DNA from: Pseudanabaena frigida
GTDB lineage: Bacteria > Cyanobacteriota > Cyanobacteriia > Pseudanabaenales > Pseudanabaenaceae
Assembly: GCA_003242085.1 (NCBI GenBank)
Contig: QBML01000009.1
Location: forward strand, 62,001 to 126,000
Reading direction: 5' to 3'
DNA length: 64,000 nucleotides
Shown: one piece after another, positions 9,165 through 19,502 of the stretch
Layout of the letters: every line of letters begins with the position of its first letter
Position numbering within the stretch: position 1 is the stretch's first letter
The notes under the pieces: model-generated
What the model saw: the letters and a program-made list of their open reading frames with translations, nothing else
What the model was told of the DNA's origin: nothing
Databases searched by the model: none
Program-made: the position numbers and the translations under genes

Positions 9165-12100
9165 ATGATGCAGAAATTTACGTTACAGAAAAAATCTATG
9201 CAAAGAAAATCCATAAGCGATCGCCGATCGATCCCATTTATTTTGGGGTTGATGCTAATTTTAGGGGAGCTTGGCATAAACCCTGTCAACGCTTTGAACA
9301 ATGTTGCTGCTGAAAAAACAACTGTCGAATCGAGCGATCGCTCAATCGCAAATACCATTTCCGAATCAACAACTAAATCCATCGATTCACTTTTGCAAAA
9401 TGCTGAAGTCCTATTTGATCAGGGAAAATTTCAGGATTCTTTGCGCCAGTACCAACAAGTTTTAAGTATCTATCGGCAACAGGGCGATCGCTTAGGGGAA
9501 TCGATCTCGCTTACAGGCATAGGGACGGTACAGATTAGCTTAAGTCAAGAATCGGCAGCGCTGGAGAATTTACAAAAGGCTCTGGCAATCGTCCAGACTC
9601 CACCTCAAAATTTAGCAGCGGCAGACAAATTACTCTATCGTAAAGCGGAAGGAGAAACTCGATATCAATTAGGTCGGGTATATATTAATCTCGAACAATA
9701 TGCCAATGCTTTGCCAATCCTCGAAAATGCTTTAGCGATTCGCAAAGAAGTCGGCGATCGCTATCGTGAGGGCAAAACCCTTGCTACCATTGGTGTTATC
9801 TCCGTCAAAAAATTTGAATTTCCCAAATCTTTAGAATATTTCGAGACTGCGTTAAAACTCAATCGAGCCGAGGGCAATCGCGGAGCAGAAGCGCAAACCC
9901 TCTTTTATCTAGCTTCCATTTATAGTTTACTCGGTCAAAAAGAGCGTGCCTTGGCATTAACTCAAGAAAGCGCGATCGCCTATCAAGCCATTGATAATTT
10001 ATTGGGACAGGCAAGTGCATTGAATCTGGAAGCAAATATTTATAGCTTAGCGTTGGAGTATACCAAGGTCGCACAAATTAATCTCCAAGCTTTAGAAATA
10101 GTGCGTCGAGTTGGCGATCGCCCTCGCGAGGCGGAACAGTTAAGTGCTGTTGCTGAATCCTATCGCAATCTCAGTGAATATCCCAAATCCATTGAGTTCT
10201 ATTTACAAGCTCAAAAGATCTATCAAAAACTACGCGATCGCTCTGGAGAAGGACGAAACTTAAAGAATATAGCTGAAGTCCGTCTTGCTCAAGGACAGAA
10301 TCGCGAAGCTTTAGCTCTTTACGAACAAGCAAAATCTATTTATGAAACTCTGATTAAGATTCCTAATCCTAAACCGAGTGACAAACAAATTCTTGCCAGT
10401 ATTCTCGTTGGAGAAGGTAGTCTCTACAACTCCATCAGTCAGTTTCCCAAAGCGATGAATACTCTAGAGGAAGCGCGATCGCTTTATCAGTCGCTCGGTG
10501 ATATCCAAGGTGAAGGTGTGGCTTCGATGTATTTGGCAGGAGTGTATTTGCAGTTAGGCGAAACTGCCAAAATAAATGAAATCTTGAAAAAGCTAACAGT
10601 TCTCACCAAAAACTCCCCACAACTACAAAAAATGGCAGAGTCATTGGTAGCAATGTTTAACGCTAATCCAGCTACAACAAATCCCCAAACACAATTACAA
10701 TCTACGTTGAGTTTATTAGAATTTTTTAAGCAAAATGGTAATCGAGCATCAGAAGCAGCAATGCTTTTGCAGGTTGGATCTTTATATTTTGATTTGAAAC
10801 AACTACCTCAATCGATCGCTGCCTATCAACAATCAATAGAAATATATAAAGCAATTGACGATCGCTCTGGTCTGAGCGAAGCGCTGACTAATCTTGGCTT
10901 AACCTACGCTCTGTCCAGCCAAAGCGATCGAGCCTTTACGACATTTCAGGGAGCATTACTTTTTGCCCGTGAAGTGGGCAATCGCAACAAGGAGAGTCGA
11001 TTGCTCGGTAATTTAGGCTTGTTAATTCAGAGCCAATATCCCGAACTGGCGATCGCCTTTTACAAGCAATCGGTGAATGTAACCGAATCCATTCGCAAAG
11101 AATTACGGGTACTCTCCATTGACCAACAAAAGTCTTATCAACAAACGGTTGCGTCTAACTATCGGTCTCTAGCAGATCTATTGTTAAAGCAAGGTCGAGT
11201 CATGGAAGCATTGCAGGTTTTGGATTTACTAAAGGTACAAGAACTCCAAGACTATTTGCAAAATGTGAAAGGGAACGAACGAACGGCGCAAGGTATCTAT
11301 ATATTTCCCGAAGAAGCTTCACAAATTCAGGCGATCGCTACGCAGCCGCTTAAGTCTTTACAACCTCTAATTGATGGTAATCAAAAGATCGTTCGAGCAT
11401 TAGCCAAGATTCCCCCAGCCGAACTCAATCGGGTTCCCGATTATTTACAAAAGCTACCTCAAGGTGATGCTTTACTCTATCCTCTAATTTTGGGCGATCG
11501 CTTAGAATTGATTCTCTTTATCCCTAATAAGCCACCCATCCATCGCTCCGTAATGGTTAAAGAATCAGAGATATCCCAGTTAGTTCAAGATTTTAAAATT
11601 GGCTTGCGCGATCCGAGTTCTTTAGATGTACTCGAACCTGCGACTAAGCTCTACAATCTACTCATTAAACCGATTGAAGCCGATCTCGCGCAAACGAATA
11701 CGATTCTCTATGCTCCTGACGGGCAATTGCGCTATGTGCCGATAGCTAGTCTCTATGATGGCAAACAATGGCTAATTGAAAAGTATCGCGTTAACAATCT
11801 AATCGCGTATAGTCTCAGTGACTTTACGCCAAAAGCCCAAAAGCCCCTTCGCATTTTTGCAGGAGCCTTTGGTGGTACGCCAAATTCTCAAAAATTCGGA
11901 CAAGTTGGGCTACCCGCAACCGTTACCGAAGTTCAAGCGATTTCTACGGCTTTGCCCGACACCACCAAACTAGTAGCGGATGATTTTAGTCGCAAAGCTA
12001 CTGAGTCACAAATGCAAAGCAAAAACATTATTCATTTAGCTACCCATGCTGAGTTCAATGCGGGTAAGCCTGAAAACTCTTTTCTGATTTTTGGCAATGG

Positions 12101-12449
12101 CGATCGCGTCTTGCTCAGCGAAATGAAAGATCTTCCTATGTCTAATGTAGATTTGATCGTTCTCAGTGCTTGCCAAACTGGAGTTGGGAAATTAGGCAAC
12201 GGTATCGAAATTTTGGGCTTTGGCTATCAAGTCCAAAGGGCAGGAGCAAAAGCAGCGATCGCCTCTCTCTGGCAGGTCAGCGATGAGGGAACACAAGCGC
12301 TCATGCAAGGGTTTTACAATGATGTGAAGAAAGGCGATCGTCCTAAGGCTGAGTCATTACGTCAAGCTCAAATTGAGACCATTCGTTCTAAAAATTTCTC
12401 CCATCCTTTCTACTGGTCGGCTTTTATCCTGATTAGTAATGGTTTGTAA
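9165..12449 (+). CDS. Tetratricopeptide-repeat protein with C-terminal CHAT protease domain
   Basis: 1094 residues. A likely signal or anchor segment is at residues 23-45 (IPFILGLMLILGELGINPVNA). About a dozen TPR units follow (residues 75-640), each with the gdR..Ea..l..ig..y pattern. A caspase-like CHAT domain makes up the last 300 residues. The catalytic pair is intact: His961 in HLATHAEF and Cys1003 in LSACQTG. CHAT-TPR proteins are abundant in cyanobacteria, and some act as proteases in regulated death or defence, but no partner gene or target is visible here. A hairpin terminator follows directly. Confidence 0.9.
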   Translation: MMQKFTLQKKSMQRKSISDRRSIPFILGLMLILGELGINPVNALNNVAAEKTTVESSDRSIANTISESTTKSIDSLLQNAEVLFDQGKFQDSLRQYQQVLSIYRQQGDRLGESISLTGIGTVQISLSQESAALENLQKALAIVQTPPQNLAAADKLLYRKAEGETRYQLGRVYINLEQYANALPILENALAIRKEVGDRYREGKTLATIGVISVKKFEFPKSLEYFETALKLNRAEGNRGAEAQTLFYLASIYSLLGQKERALALTQESAIAYQAIDNLLGQASALNLEANIYSLALEYTKVAQINLQALEIVRRVGDRPREAEQLSAVAESYRNLSEYPKSIEFYLQAQKIYQKLRDRSGEGRNLKNIAEVRLAQGQNREALALYEQAKSIYETLIKIPNPKPSDKQILASILVGEGSLYNSISQFPKAMNTLEEARSLYQSLGDIQGEGVASMYLAGVYLQLGETAKINEILKKLTVLTKNSPQLQKMAESLVAMFNANPATTNPQTQLQSTLSLLEFFKQNGNRASEAAMLLQVGSLYFDLKQLPQSIAAYQQSIEIYKAIDDRSGLSEALTNLGLTYALSSQSDRAFTTFQGALLFAREVGNRNKESRLLGNLGLLIQSQYPELAIAFYKQSVNVTESIRKELRVLSIDQQKSYQQTVASNYRSLADLLLKQGRVMEALQVLDLLKVQELQDYLQNVKGNERTAQGIYIFPEEASQIQAIATQPLKSLQPLIDGNQKIVRALAKIPPAELNRVPDYLQKLPQGDALLYPLILGDRLELILFIPNKPPIHRSVMVKESEISQLVQDFKIGLRDPSSLDVLEPATKLYNLLIKPIEADLAQTNTILYAPDGQLRYVPIASLYDGKQWLIEKYRVNNLIAYSLSDFTPKAQKPLRIFAGAFGGTPNSQKFGQVGLPATVTEVQAISTALPDTTKLVADDFSRKATESQMQSKNIIHLATHAEFNAGKPENSFLIFGNGDRVLLSEMKDLPMSNVDLIVLSACQTGVGKLGNGIEILGFGYQVQRAGAKAAIASLWQVSDEGTQALMQGFYNDVKKGDRPKAESLRQAQIETIRSKNFSHPFYWSAFILISNGL

Positions 12450-12455
12450 AACCCT

Positions 12456-12494
12456 AATAAATAGATGTGACGCTTCGCGCCGCATCTATTTATT
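12456..12494. terminator. Hairpin between the CHAT-TPR gene and recG
   Basis: AATAAATAGATG pairs with CATCTATTTATT around a gacgcttcgcgccg-type loop. The two genes converge here and their stops lie on either side, so it probably ends both transcripts. The loop core cgcttcgcgccgc recurs in the hairpin at 36446-36480. Confidence 0.7.
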
Positions 12495-12498
12495 ATTG

Positions 12499-14955
12499 CT
12501 ATGTAAAAATTGCGCCACCTTGTAAACGTTGATAATGAAGCTCAAACTCAGCTTTTAATGCGGGGAAATGTTCCAAAGTTGCATCTTTTTTAATAATGCG
12601 TTCAGCCGCTTCACGGGCAATCTGAAAGATTTCTTGACGCGCTGCTTCATCGGGCAAACGATCCTCAATAGAGAAGCCTGCATGACCTGACTGCTCGGTT
12701 CCTTCGTCCTTACCCTTGCCACGCATTTGGAAGTCTCGTTCCGCAATGAAAAATCCATCCTGTGACTGTTCGAGAACTTGTAAACGTTCCTGAGATGTCT
12801 GCGATTTAGAACCACTTAACAATAAACAATAGGACTGTGCCGCGCCACGACCGACTCTACCGCGCAATTGGTGCAGTTGAGCGAGACCAAAGCGATCGGC
12901 ATGTTCGATGAGCATCACTGATGCGTTAGGAATATCCACACCAACTTCAATCACCGTTGTCGCCACAAGGATTTGGGTTTCGCCTCTGCGGAAAGTATTG
13001 ATCGCCTCATCTTTTTCGACGGAAGACATTTGACCATGCAGTAAGCCAATTTGGAAGTTGGGGAAAACTACATTTTGTAGATGTTCGCGTTCTTGGGTTG
13101 CAGCCTTAATATCTTCCATTTTCTCTGACTCTTCCACTAGAGGAAAAACTATATAAGCCTGACGTTCTTGGGCAATTTCGCGACGGATTAAATCGTAGGC
13201 ATCTTTGCGCTGTGAAGGCTTGAGCAAAACAGTTTGAATCGGTTTACGTCCTGGGGGAAGTTCATCAATAATACTAACTTCGATTTCGGAATTAGTTAGA
13301 TATAAAGTTCGGGGAATTGGTGTAGCGGTCATGATCAATACATGGGGATCATTCCCTTTTTGTAAAAGTCGCGATCGCTGATCTCTGCCAAAACGATGCT
13401 GCTCATCGATTACCGCTAATCCCAATCGTGCAAAGTTTACGCCATCTTGGATTAAGGCATGGGTTCCAATTACTAGAGGTAATTCACCTGTCTCTAATTG
13501 GCGCAAAATTTCGCGCCGTTTTGCGGTTTTTGTCGAGCCTGTGAGGATTTCTACGGGCAGATTTAGCTGCATAAACCACTCGACAATTTTACGATAATGC
13601 TGCTCGGTGAGCACTTCGGTGGGAGACATTAATGCGGTTTGATAGCCAGCCTCGATCGCTGTCAAAAGTGCATACACTGCCACAATCGTTTTACCTGAGC
13701 CAACATCACCCTGCACCAGACGGTTCATTGGCGTTTGCCCCTGTAAATCAGCCCGAATTTCGGCAACAACGCGCTTTTGAGCATTGGTTAATTCAAAGGG
13801 AAGTAGTTTTTCGAGTTGGGCGATCGCTTGGCTTTGCGGCACAAACTGAATTGCTTTCTGTTGATGCCGACGGTAGAGAGAAACAAGGCGGCGATAAAAA
13901 TATTTATCAAAAGTTAGTCTAATTACCGCTTGTTCTAAAGTTTCGCTCGTATCAGGATAATGAACTTGGGCGATCGCATCGGGCAATCGCATCATTTTGT
14001 AATCATGCAGAAAGCGATCGGGCATCGGATCGACAATTTGGGAAACTGCTGGTAAACATTGGGCGACGAGGCGGCGAATCTGTTCGGGGCTAATTCCTTC
14101 CGTGAGGGGATAAACGGGAACGACACGCCCGACTGTTTTGGATTGAATCGTATCTTGGGTATGTTCGAGGACTTCTACTTCATAATTTTCTAAAGTCATT
14201 CCGAACTTACTCTGTTTGACTACTCCAGAAGCAGCTACCGTGCATCCTTGGGGATAAAGCTTTTTCTGCGATTCTTGCCAACCTCGATTGGAGTAGCGCT
14301 TTCCCGTCCAGAAGCGACTGAGTTTAATCTGTCCTGTATGGTCGCGCAGAATAATTTCGACAATCGTCAGATTTGGATTTTTAGGACTGGTGAAACAGCC
14401 AAACTTTTTAATCGTGCCGATCACTGTAACTGTATCGCCATCTTTGAGATCGCGAATGGGAATTTGCCGCGCATAGTCAATATGATCGCGGGGGTAGTAA
14501 TTAAGAACATCGCGTACTGTCTGTAGCTCTAAACGCAAAAATCTTTGTGCCATAAATGAGCCAACCCCTTCCACCTGTTGCAACAATGCATCGGGAGATA
14601 TTTTCTTGGCAGCTTTAGGTTCCGTTGCGGCGATCGCTTCAGTTTTGGGTTTCTTCTGTTTTGGCGCAGCGCTAGTTTCAGCTATTTCTCGACGACGAAC
14701 TTCATAGAGCAGTCGGCGTGTCTCGGCGACAAGGTGCTGCCTTCGTGCCATCGGCAAATCGTTGTATTGAGCATATTGGTTAGCCAGTGTATTAGCTTGG
14801 AGGCGATCGCTCATTTCCCAGTCTTCAGGCAAATCTTCCCGCAAGCTCACATTCAAAAAATCCGCAAACAAAAATTGCTTTCCCTGCAAATTGGAAAAGC
14901 CTTTCTCTGCCTCTATACTCAAGGCTTGTTGTAAACGATTGATATCAAGGGGCAC
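12499..14955 (-). CDS. recG: ATP-dependent DNA helicase RecG
   Basis: 818 residues. An extra N-terminal region of about 120 residues, rich in Lys/Ala (APKQKKPKTEAIAATEPKAAKKI), is typical of cyanobacterial and plant RecG. The wedge/OB domain follows (DGDTVTVIGTIKKFGCFTSPKNPNLTIVEIILRDHTGQIKLSRFW). The helicase motor has Walker A GDVGSGKT, a DEQHRFG box and the QLRGRVGRGAAQSYC motif VI. RecG remodels stalled replication forks and Holliday junctions. Start ATG at 14953-14955. Confidence 0.95.
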   Translation of the reverse strand: MPLDINRLQQALSIEAEKGFSNLQGKQFLFADFLNVSLREDLPEDWEMSDRLQANTLANQYAQYNDLPMARRQHLVAETRRLLYEVRRREIAETSAAPKQKKPKTEAIAATEPKAAKKISPDALLQQVEGVGSFMAQRFLRLELQTVRDVLNYYPRDHIDYARQIPIRDLKDGDTVTVIGTIKKFGCFTSPKNPNLTIVEIILRDHTGQIKLSRFWTGKRYSNRGWQESQKKLYPQGCTVAASGVVKQSKFGMTLENYEVEVLEHTQDTIQSKTVGRVVPVYPLTEGISPEQIRRLVAQCLPAVSQIVDPMPDRFLHDYKMMRLPDAIAQVHYPDTSETLEQAVIRLTFDKYFYRRLVSLYRRHQQKAIQFVPQSQAIAQLEKLLPFELTNAQKRVVAEIRADLQGQTPMNRLVQGDVGSGKTIVAVYALLTAIEAGYQTALMSPTEVLTEQHYRKIVEWFMQLNLPVEILTGSTKTAKRREILRQLETGELPLVIGTHALIQDGVNFARLGLAVIDEQHRFGRDQRSRLLQKGNDPHVLIMTATPIPRTLYLTNSEIEVSIIDELPPGRKPIQTVLLKPSQRKDAYDLIRREIAQERQAYIVFPLVEESEKMEDIKAATQEREHLQNVVFPNFQIGLLHGQMSSVEKDEAINTFRRGETQILVATTVIEVGVDIPNASVMLIEHADRFGLAQLHQLRGRVGRGAAQSYCLLLSGSKSQTSQERLQVLEQSQDGFFIAERDFQMRGKGKDEGTEQSGHAGFSIEDRLPDEAARQEIFQIAREAAERIIKKDATLEHFPALKAEFELHYQRLQGGAIFT

Positions 14956-15020
14956 AAATCAACAAGCTCATTAAATGTCTGTTACTCAGACTGCAAACAT
15001 TTTAGCCTTTGATGTATGAT

Positions 15021-15090
15021 GAAAAACTAAAAAAACAGGGTGGGTGCTTTGCACTCCTCTACTTTTTTGTTTTTACAGCACTTTGTGCTG
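15021..15090 (-). terminator. Imperfect terminator hairpins after the alpha-amylase gene
   Basis: An A-rich left arm followed by gggtgc-ttt-gcactc and a T-rich right arm forms an imperfect stem. A second small stem, CAGCAC-ttt-GTGCTG (15076-15090), lies just downstream of the amylase stop. Both use a 3-nt loop like the other terminators of this window. Confidence 0.5.
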
Positions 15091-15096
15091 AAATGA

Positions 15097-16554
15097 CTAT
15101 TGTTGCAACCAAACTGAGACCGAACCTCCATTACAGAGAAAATTGCCCCATCCTTGACTATTAGTTTGAACGAGTTCTTTAATATGACCAGTAGAGTCAT
15201 AGAACTTGGTATTAGGGCGAAAGGTATTCATCCATTTGTTCCCAGCAGCACTATTTGTTAAGACCACAGCCATCGCTCCTGGGTGCTCTTGGTTGCCCAG
15301 TCTCATCCAACCAATCGTATTTGGATGGTCGAAATAGTCATGCTGATCGCCATACCCATAGGCTTTACGCGCAAATAGGAACTTATTAATCAGAAAACTA
15401 TGGTCTGTCAACCAAATCTCATAGCCTTTATCCTCGTAATGCGCCCCATAATAATCAGCATAGAAAACACAAGGATAGCCATCGCGCCGCAGCAAAATCA
15501 ATGCATAAGCCATTGGTTTAAACCAAGATTCAACTACTGATTCCAAGGACTGAAGCGGTTGGGTATCATGGTTCTCAACAAATGTAACTGCGAGAGCAGG
15601 TTGCTCTTTAACCAGAGTGCGATCGAAGATAGTTCGCATATCAAAGCTACTGCCAGACTTACTGGCACTACTCAGCTTTTGGTGTAGTGGCACATCAAAT
15701 AGAGATAGTCGCCCCTCGCTAGCAGAAATATACCAATGTATGTCATCAACGTTAGATGACCAATATTCACCCATGCTAAAGAGTTCTCTACCACTAAAGT
15801 GAACTCGCAAATGATTGAGCCAATCTTTGAAGAAACTAGAGCGAATATGTTTGACAGCATCAATTCTAAAGCCATCAACTTGGGTAGTATCAACAAACCA
15901 GCGTCCCCAATAGAATAGCTCTCCTCTCACAAATTCATTACCTATATCTAGGTCATTTGCCATGAGGTAGTCGTAGTTGCCATGTTCGTGACTAACTTCT
16001 GTTGAGAAGGTTTTATTCTGAAGACGGTAAAGCTTATCGTTACTTTTAGTTAAATCATTGTAAGTTAAAGCATCAAAGCACCACCAATGCCACTTCATGC
16101 TGGAGTATGTATCTCCACGTCCAAGGAAATTAAATCCTGTATAGCATTGAATTTTGTACCATTCACTCATTGGTCGGTTGCGATCGTTCCAATCTACTTC
16201 CTGCGCCCAGACCTCTTCGATCGCATCTCCACCATCTTTGTGATTAAAAACCACATCAGCATATACCTGCATCCCATTAAGCTGAAGAGTTTTAATCGCC
16301 TCTAAAAGCAGTGATTTAGTACCATATTTTGTCCGCAGCGATCCTTTTTGATCGAATTCACCTAAGTCAAACAAATCATAGACTCCATAGCCCACATCAA
16401 AGCCACCGCCTTGCCCCTTATAAGAAGGCGGAATCCATACAGCCGTAAATCCTGCATCCGCTAATTCTTTTGCCTTTCCTTTGAGTTCATCCCAGAGCGA
16501 ACCATCAGCAGGGTTATACCACTGGAAAAATTGGATAATTACCCCATTAGCCAT
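15097..16554 (-). CDS. Alpha-amylase, GH13 liquefying type, cytoplasmic
   Basis: 485 residues, matching the bacillary liquefying amylases in length and in catalytic spacing: nucleophile Asp232 (GFRIDAVKHI), acid/base Glu263 (SMGEYW) and transition-state Asp330 (FVENHDTQPL). Region I is visible as YADVVFNHK. No signal peptide is present (MANGVIIQFFQWYNPADG), so it should act inside the cell on glycogen-like alpha-1,4-glucans. It is a single-gene transcript with a hairpin downstream. Confidence 0.93.
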   Translation of the reverse strand: MANGVIIQFFQWYNPADGSLWDELKGKAKELADAGFTAVWIPPSYKGQGGGFDVGYGVYDLFDLGEFDQKGSLRTKYGTKSLLLEAIKTLQLNGMQVYADVVFNHKDGGDAIEEVWAQEVDWNDRNRPMSEWYKIQCYTGFNFLGRGDTYSSMKWHWWCFDALTYNDLTKSNDKLYRLQNKTFSTEVSHEHGNYDYLMANDLDIGNEFVRGELFYWGRWFVDTTQVDGFRIDAVKHIRSSFFKDWLNHLRVHFSGRELFSMGEYWSSNVDDIHWYISASEGRLSLFDVPLHQKLSSASKSGSSFDMRTIFDRTLVKEQPALAVTFVENHDTQPLQSLESVVESWFKPMAYALILLRRDGYPCVFYADYYGAHYEDKGYEIWLTDHSFLINKFLFARKAYGYGDQHDYFDHPNTIGWMRLGNQEHPGAMAVVLTNSAAGNKWMNTFRPNTKFYDSTGHIKELVQTNSQGWGNFLCNGGSVSVWLQQ

Positions 16555-16845
16555 CCGTACATCCTCCTAGTAAGTTAATTAAGACCCTTTTATATTATTC
16601 TCTCAAATTATTCTTTTAAATTATATTATCTGAACCCCACTGATCGTCAATCTTGATAAATACTTTTCGTGTTTTCGTAGGTGCTAACTATAGATACAGA
16701 CTTTTTAAACTTTCTTAAAGCCCAAAGCGCTGTAAATAAAAAATATCCTCAATAAGTTAGCTTTTTAGGTTATGATCGGTAACTGTCGCGAATTGTATTA
16801 AATTTTTAGACTTACCTTACCTCTACATCACCTGATAGAACCGCA

Positions 16846-17151
16846 ATGGCTAAGAAAAGCATGATCGAGCGCGAAAAAAAGCGCGCTAAGTTAGTTGAAA
16901 AATATGCAACTAAGCTCGAAGCACTTAAAGAAAAGTTTGCCAGTCCTGAACTGACACAACAACAAAAAGTTGCTGTACACCGTGAAATTCAGCAAATCCC
17001 CCGTAATGCCAACCCTACCCGTCACCGTAACCGTTGCTGGGCGACTGGTCGTCCTCGTGGCTATTACAAAGATTTCGGCTTATGCCGTAACGTTTTGCGT
17101 GAGATGGCTCACCAAGGCTTGTTACCTGGTGTAGTTAAATCTAGCTGGTAA
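16846..17151 (+). CDS. rpsN: 30S ribosomal protein S14
   Basis: 101 residues, the long, zinc-free form of S14 (no CxxC motif). [20 protein letters not shown] and [43 protein letters not shown] are family hallmarks. The gene stands alone, as is usual in cyanobacteria where rpsN is outside the spc operon. A strong long-armed terminator follows immediately. Confidence 0.98.
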   Translation: MAKKSMIEREKKRAKLVEKYATKLEALKEKFASPELTQQQKVAVHREIQQIPRNANPTRHRNRCWATGRPRGYYKDFGLCRNVLREMAHQGLLPGVVKSSW

Positions 17152-17155
17152 TTTT

Positions 17156-17212
17156 CACTACGAAATAAAAAAGAGAGGTCGCAAAGCGACCTCTCTTTTT
17201 TATTTCGTAGTG
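17156..17212. terminator. Perfect 27-bp-arm bidirectional terminator after rpsN
   Basis: Two 27-nt arms match without a mismatch around a 3-nt loop (aaa). The centre is ggtcgc-aaa-gcgacc and the outer arms hold A/T tracts that serve as U-tracts on either strand. Confidence 0.9.
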
Positions 17213-17243
17213 CAGGACAATCTAAACTTTATAGCTTGGAAAC

Positions 17244-17397
17244 CAATAATTTTATTAAAAGTGCTGCTCAGCAGCACTTTTAGTTAGCTAGGCATAATTA
17301 AAAAACTAGATTAAAAACCTGTAGCGCTCGCTGCGAGAGCGCTACAGGTTTTTAGGTTTTATATTTAATTGCGCCCAGCTACTTAATAAAATTATTG
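17244..17397. repeat. Nested inverted-repeat element (MITE-like)
   Basis: Outer 15-bp perfect ends CAATAATTTTATTAA / TTAATAAAATTATTG enclose two internal hairpins: TAAAAGTGCTGC-tca-GCAGCACTTTTA (17256-17282) and a longer one with arms AAAAACCTGTAGCGCT / AGCGCTACAGGTTTTT (17313-17353). Between them are partly paired tagcta / agctgg segments. It fills the space between the rpsN terminator and the ilvE stop and could also end ilvE transcription. It has no coding potential. Confidence 0.6.
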
Positions 17398-17408
17398 TAG
17401 AAAAGTTT

Positions 17409-18329
17409 TTAAACTTTAGTAAGCCAATGGTGATAATCATGCAAAAGACCTTGAACGGCTTTGCTATATAAATCGCGAAGTTTCTTCGTGATTTCGCCAA
17501 CGGTTCCATCTCCAACAGGACGATGATCGAAACTGATGATTGGTGCTAGCTCAGTGGCAGTACCGACAAAAAATGCTTCATCGGCAATGTATAGCTCAGT
17601 ACGATCGATTGTGCGTGATACGGTTTCTAATCCTAATTCCTTAGCAGCTAGCTCCATTACCGAACTGCGAGTAATACCTTCAAGGATATTGTCAGTGATA
17701 GAACTAGTGATTAGTTTTCCTTCCCTCACTAAAAAGAGATTCATTGCACTTCCCTCTGCAACATGCCCTTCATTAGTCAAAACAACCACATCATCAAAAC
17801 CAGAAGCATAGCCATCGGTTTTGGCAAGAGCCGTATTCACATAAGCGCCATTAACTTTGGCACGGGCAGGAATTGCATTGTCATCCAACCGTCTCCATGA
17901 AGACACACCGACTTTAATACCGTTGCTGGTGTCAAGATAGCCATCCATCGGCACACTGAACAAACAAAAATCATCATGGGTATGGGGAACTTTAAGAATT
18001 GGACCAATACGGAGATCGGATTTGTAGATGATGGGACGAACGTATGTGGCTGAGTTACATTGATTGCGGCGCAGTAATTCAACGGTAAGATCTATCATTG
18101 CGGCAACATCAAGTGGATGCTGCAAACCGATAATACGGCAGCTCTGGATCAGACGTTGGTAATGCTCCTCTAGGCGAAATGCCGCCATGCGGTTTTCTTC
18201 AGGTAGCCAATACGCCTTAATCCCTTCAAAAACAGCCGTACCATATAGAAATGCGTGGGTGCGGATATTAATTGTGGCATCTTCGAGAGGGACGAATGTT
18301 CCGCGTATATAGGCGTACTGTGAGGTCAT
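17409..18329 (-). CDS. ilvE: Branched-chain amino acid aminotransferase (class IV PLP)
   Basis: 306 residues. It makes valine, leucine and isoleucine from their 2-oxo acids with glutamate as donor. The PLP lysine is Lys158 in RAKVNGAYVN. THAFLYGTAVFEGIKAYW near the N-terminus and EGSAMNLFLVREGKL, DNILEGITRSSVMELA are class IV hallmarks. Length and motifs agree with the bacterial IlvE family. It is divergent from moaA. Confidence 0.94.
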   Translation of the reverse strand: MTSQYAYIRGTFVPLEDATINIRTHAFLYGTAVFEGIKAYWLPEENRMAAFRLEEHYQRLIQSCRIIGLQHPLDVAAMIDLTVELLRRNQCNSATYVRPIIYKSDLRIGPILKVPHTHDDFCLFSVPMDGYLDTSNGIKVGVSSWRRLDDNAIPARAKVNGAYVNTALAKTDGYASGFDDVVVLTNEGHVAEGSAMNLFLVREGKLITSSITDNILEGITRSSVMELAAKELGLETVSRTIDRTELYIADEAFFVGTATELAPIISFDHRPVGDGTVGEITKKLRDLYSKAVQGLLHDYHHWLTKV

Positions 18330-18451
18330 GGTTTAAAACATCTTGATCAATTATTTTTCTATCATATAGCTAGGACAAATTAAAACCTAAAAATTAGTTG
18401 CGGCACTTTGCGACTTAACTTCTGAAATGTACGCCATGAGGACATAAATCT

Positions 18452-19435
18452 GTGAATACTGTTGACTACCTTCGCATCAGTTTGATTGATCGCTGCAATT
18501 TTCGTTGCACCTACTGTATGCCTGAAGGCTCGGAAGTCGATTATATTCTTGCCCAAGAGAGCCTCACCAATGCTGAGCTAATTGACTTATTAAAAGAGGT
18601 ATTTATTCCTCTAGGCTTTAAAAAATTTCGATTGACTGGCGGTGAACCTTTACTGCGGCGAGATCTAGTAGGTTTGGTAGAAGCGATTGCCAATTTGCAA
18701 GGGGTCGAAGATTTATCGATGACCACCAATGGTTTTTTACTGGGGGATTTAGCAAAACCTTTGTTCGAAGCTGGTTTACGGCGAATTAATATTAGTCTCG
18801 ATTCTCTCGATCGCGATGTGTTTCGCCAAATCACAGGAAGGGATCTCTGGGAAAAAGTATGGGCAGGAATTTTAGCCGCCTATGAGGTGGGATTCGATCC
18901 TCTGAAATTAAATGTGGTGGTCGTGCCAAGTGTAAACGATCGCGAAGTTTTGGATTTAGCGGCTTTAAGTATCGCTCGCCGTTGGCATATTCGCTTTATT
19001 GAGTTTATGCCGATTGGTAATGACAGTTTATTTACCCATAAAGGTTGGGTGGACTCGTCAACTCTGCGCCAACAAATCAGCGATCGCTATGGCTTAGATG
19101 CGGGCAAATGCAAAGGCAACGGACCCGCTGATGTGTTTCAGATTCCCAATGCAAAAGGGACTTTGGGCTTTATCAGTCAAATGTCTGAGTGTTTTTGCGA
19201 TCGTTGCAATCGGATGCGTCTCTCTGCTGATGGGTTGCTGCGTCCGTGCTTATTAAATGAATCTGGACAGATCGATCTCAAAACATTACTGCGTCAGGGT
19301 AAAGATTTTGCTGAGTTACGAATAGCTGTACGCGAGTTGCTAAGTCTCAAAGACGAAATTAACTTTAAAGAGCGCGATCGGGGTACTGGCGAACAAAAAA
19401 GCTATTTCCGTACCATGTCTCAAATTGGTGGCTAG
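18452..19435 (+). CDS. moaA: GTP 3',8-cyclase MoaA (molybdopterin biosynthesis)
   Basis: 327 residues from a GTG start preceded by an aggac ribosome-site candidate. It is a radical SAM enzyme for the first step of molybdenum cofactor synthesis. The N-terminal SAM cluster ligands are Cys15, Cys19 and Cys22 (CNFRCTYC). The C-terminal second cluster is in [20 protein letters not shown], and the GTP/SAM region is seen in [13 protein letters not shown]. An upstream ATG in another frame hits a stop at once. Its product supports the Xdh enzyme encoded in this window. Confidence 0.95.
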   Translation: MNTVDYLRISLIDRCNFRCTYCMPEGSEVDYILAQESLTNAELIDLLKEVFIPLGFKKFRLTGGEPLLRRDLVGLVEAIANLQGVEDLSMTTNGFLLGDLAKPLFEAGLRRINISLDSLDRDVFRQITGRDLWEKVWAGILAAYEVGFDPLKLNVVVVPSVNDREVLDLAALSIARRWHIRFIEFMPIGNDSLFTHKGWVDSSTLRQQISDRYGLDAGKCKGNGPADVFQIPNAKGTLGFISQMSECFCDRCNRMRLSADGLLRPCLLNESGQIDLKTLLRQGKDFAELRIAVRELLSLKDEINFKERDRGTGEQKSYFRTMSQIGG

Positions 19436-19467
19436 GGACAGGAATTCTTAGTGCGAATTCTTATTAC

Positions 19468-19502
19468 AAAAAATAAAGCTCGCTAAGCGAGCTTTATTTT
19501 TT
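19468..19502. terminator. Terminator after moaA
   Basis: Perfect 16-bp arms AAAAAATAAAGCTCGC / GCGAGCTTTATTTTTT around the loop taa, with T-runs on both strands. Confidence 0.85.
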
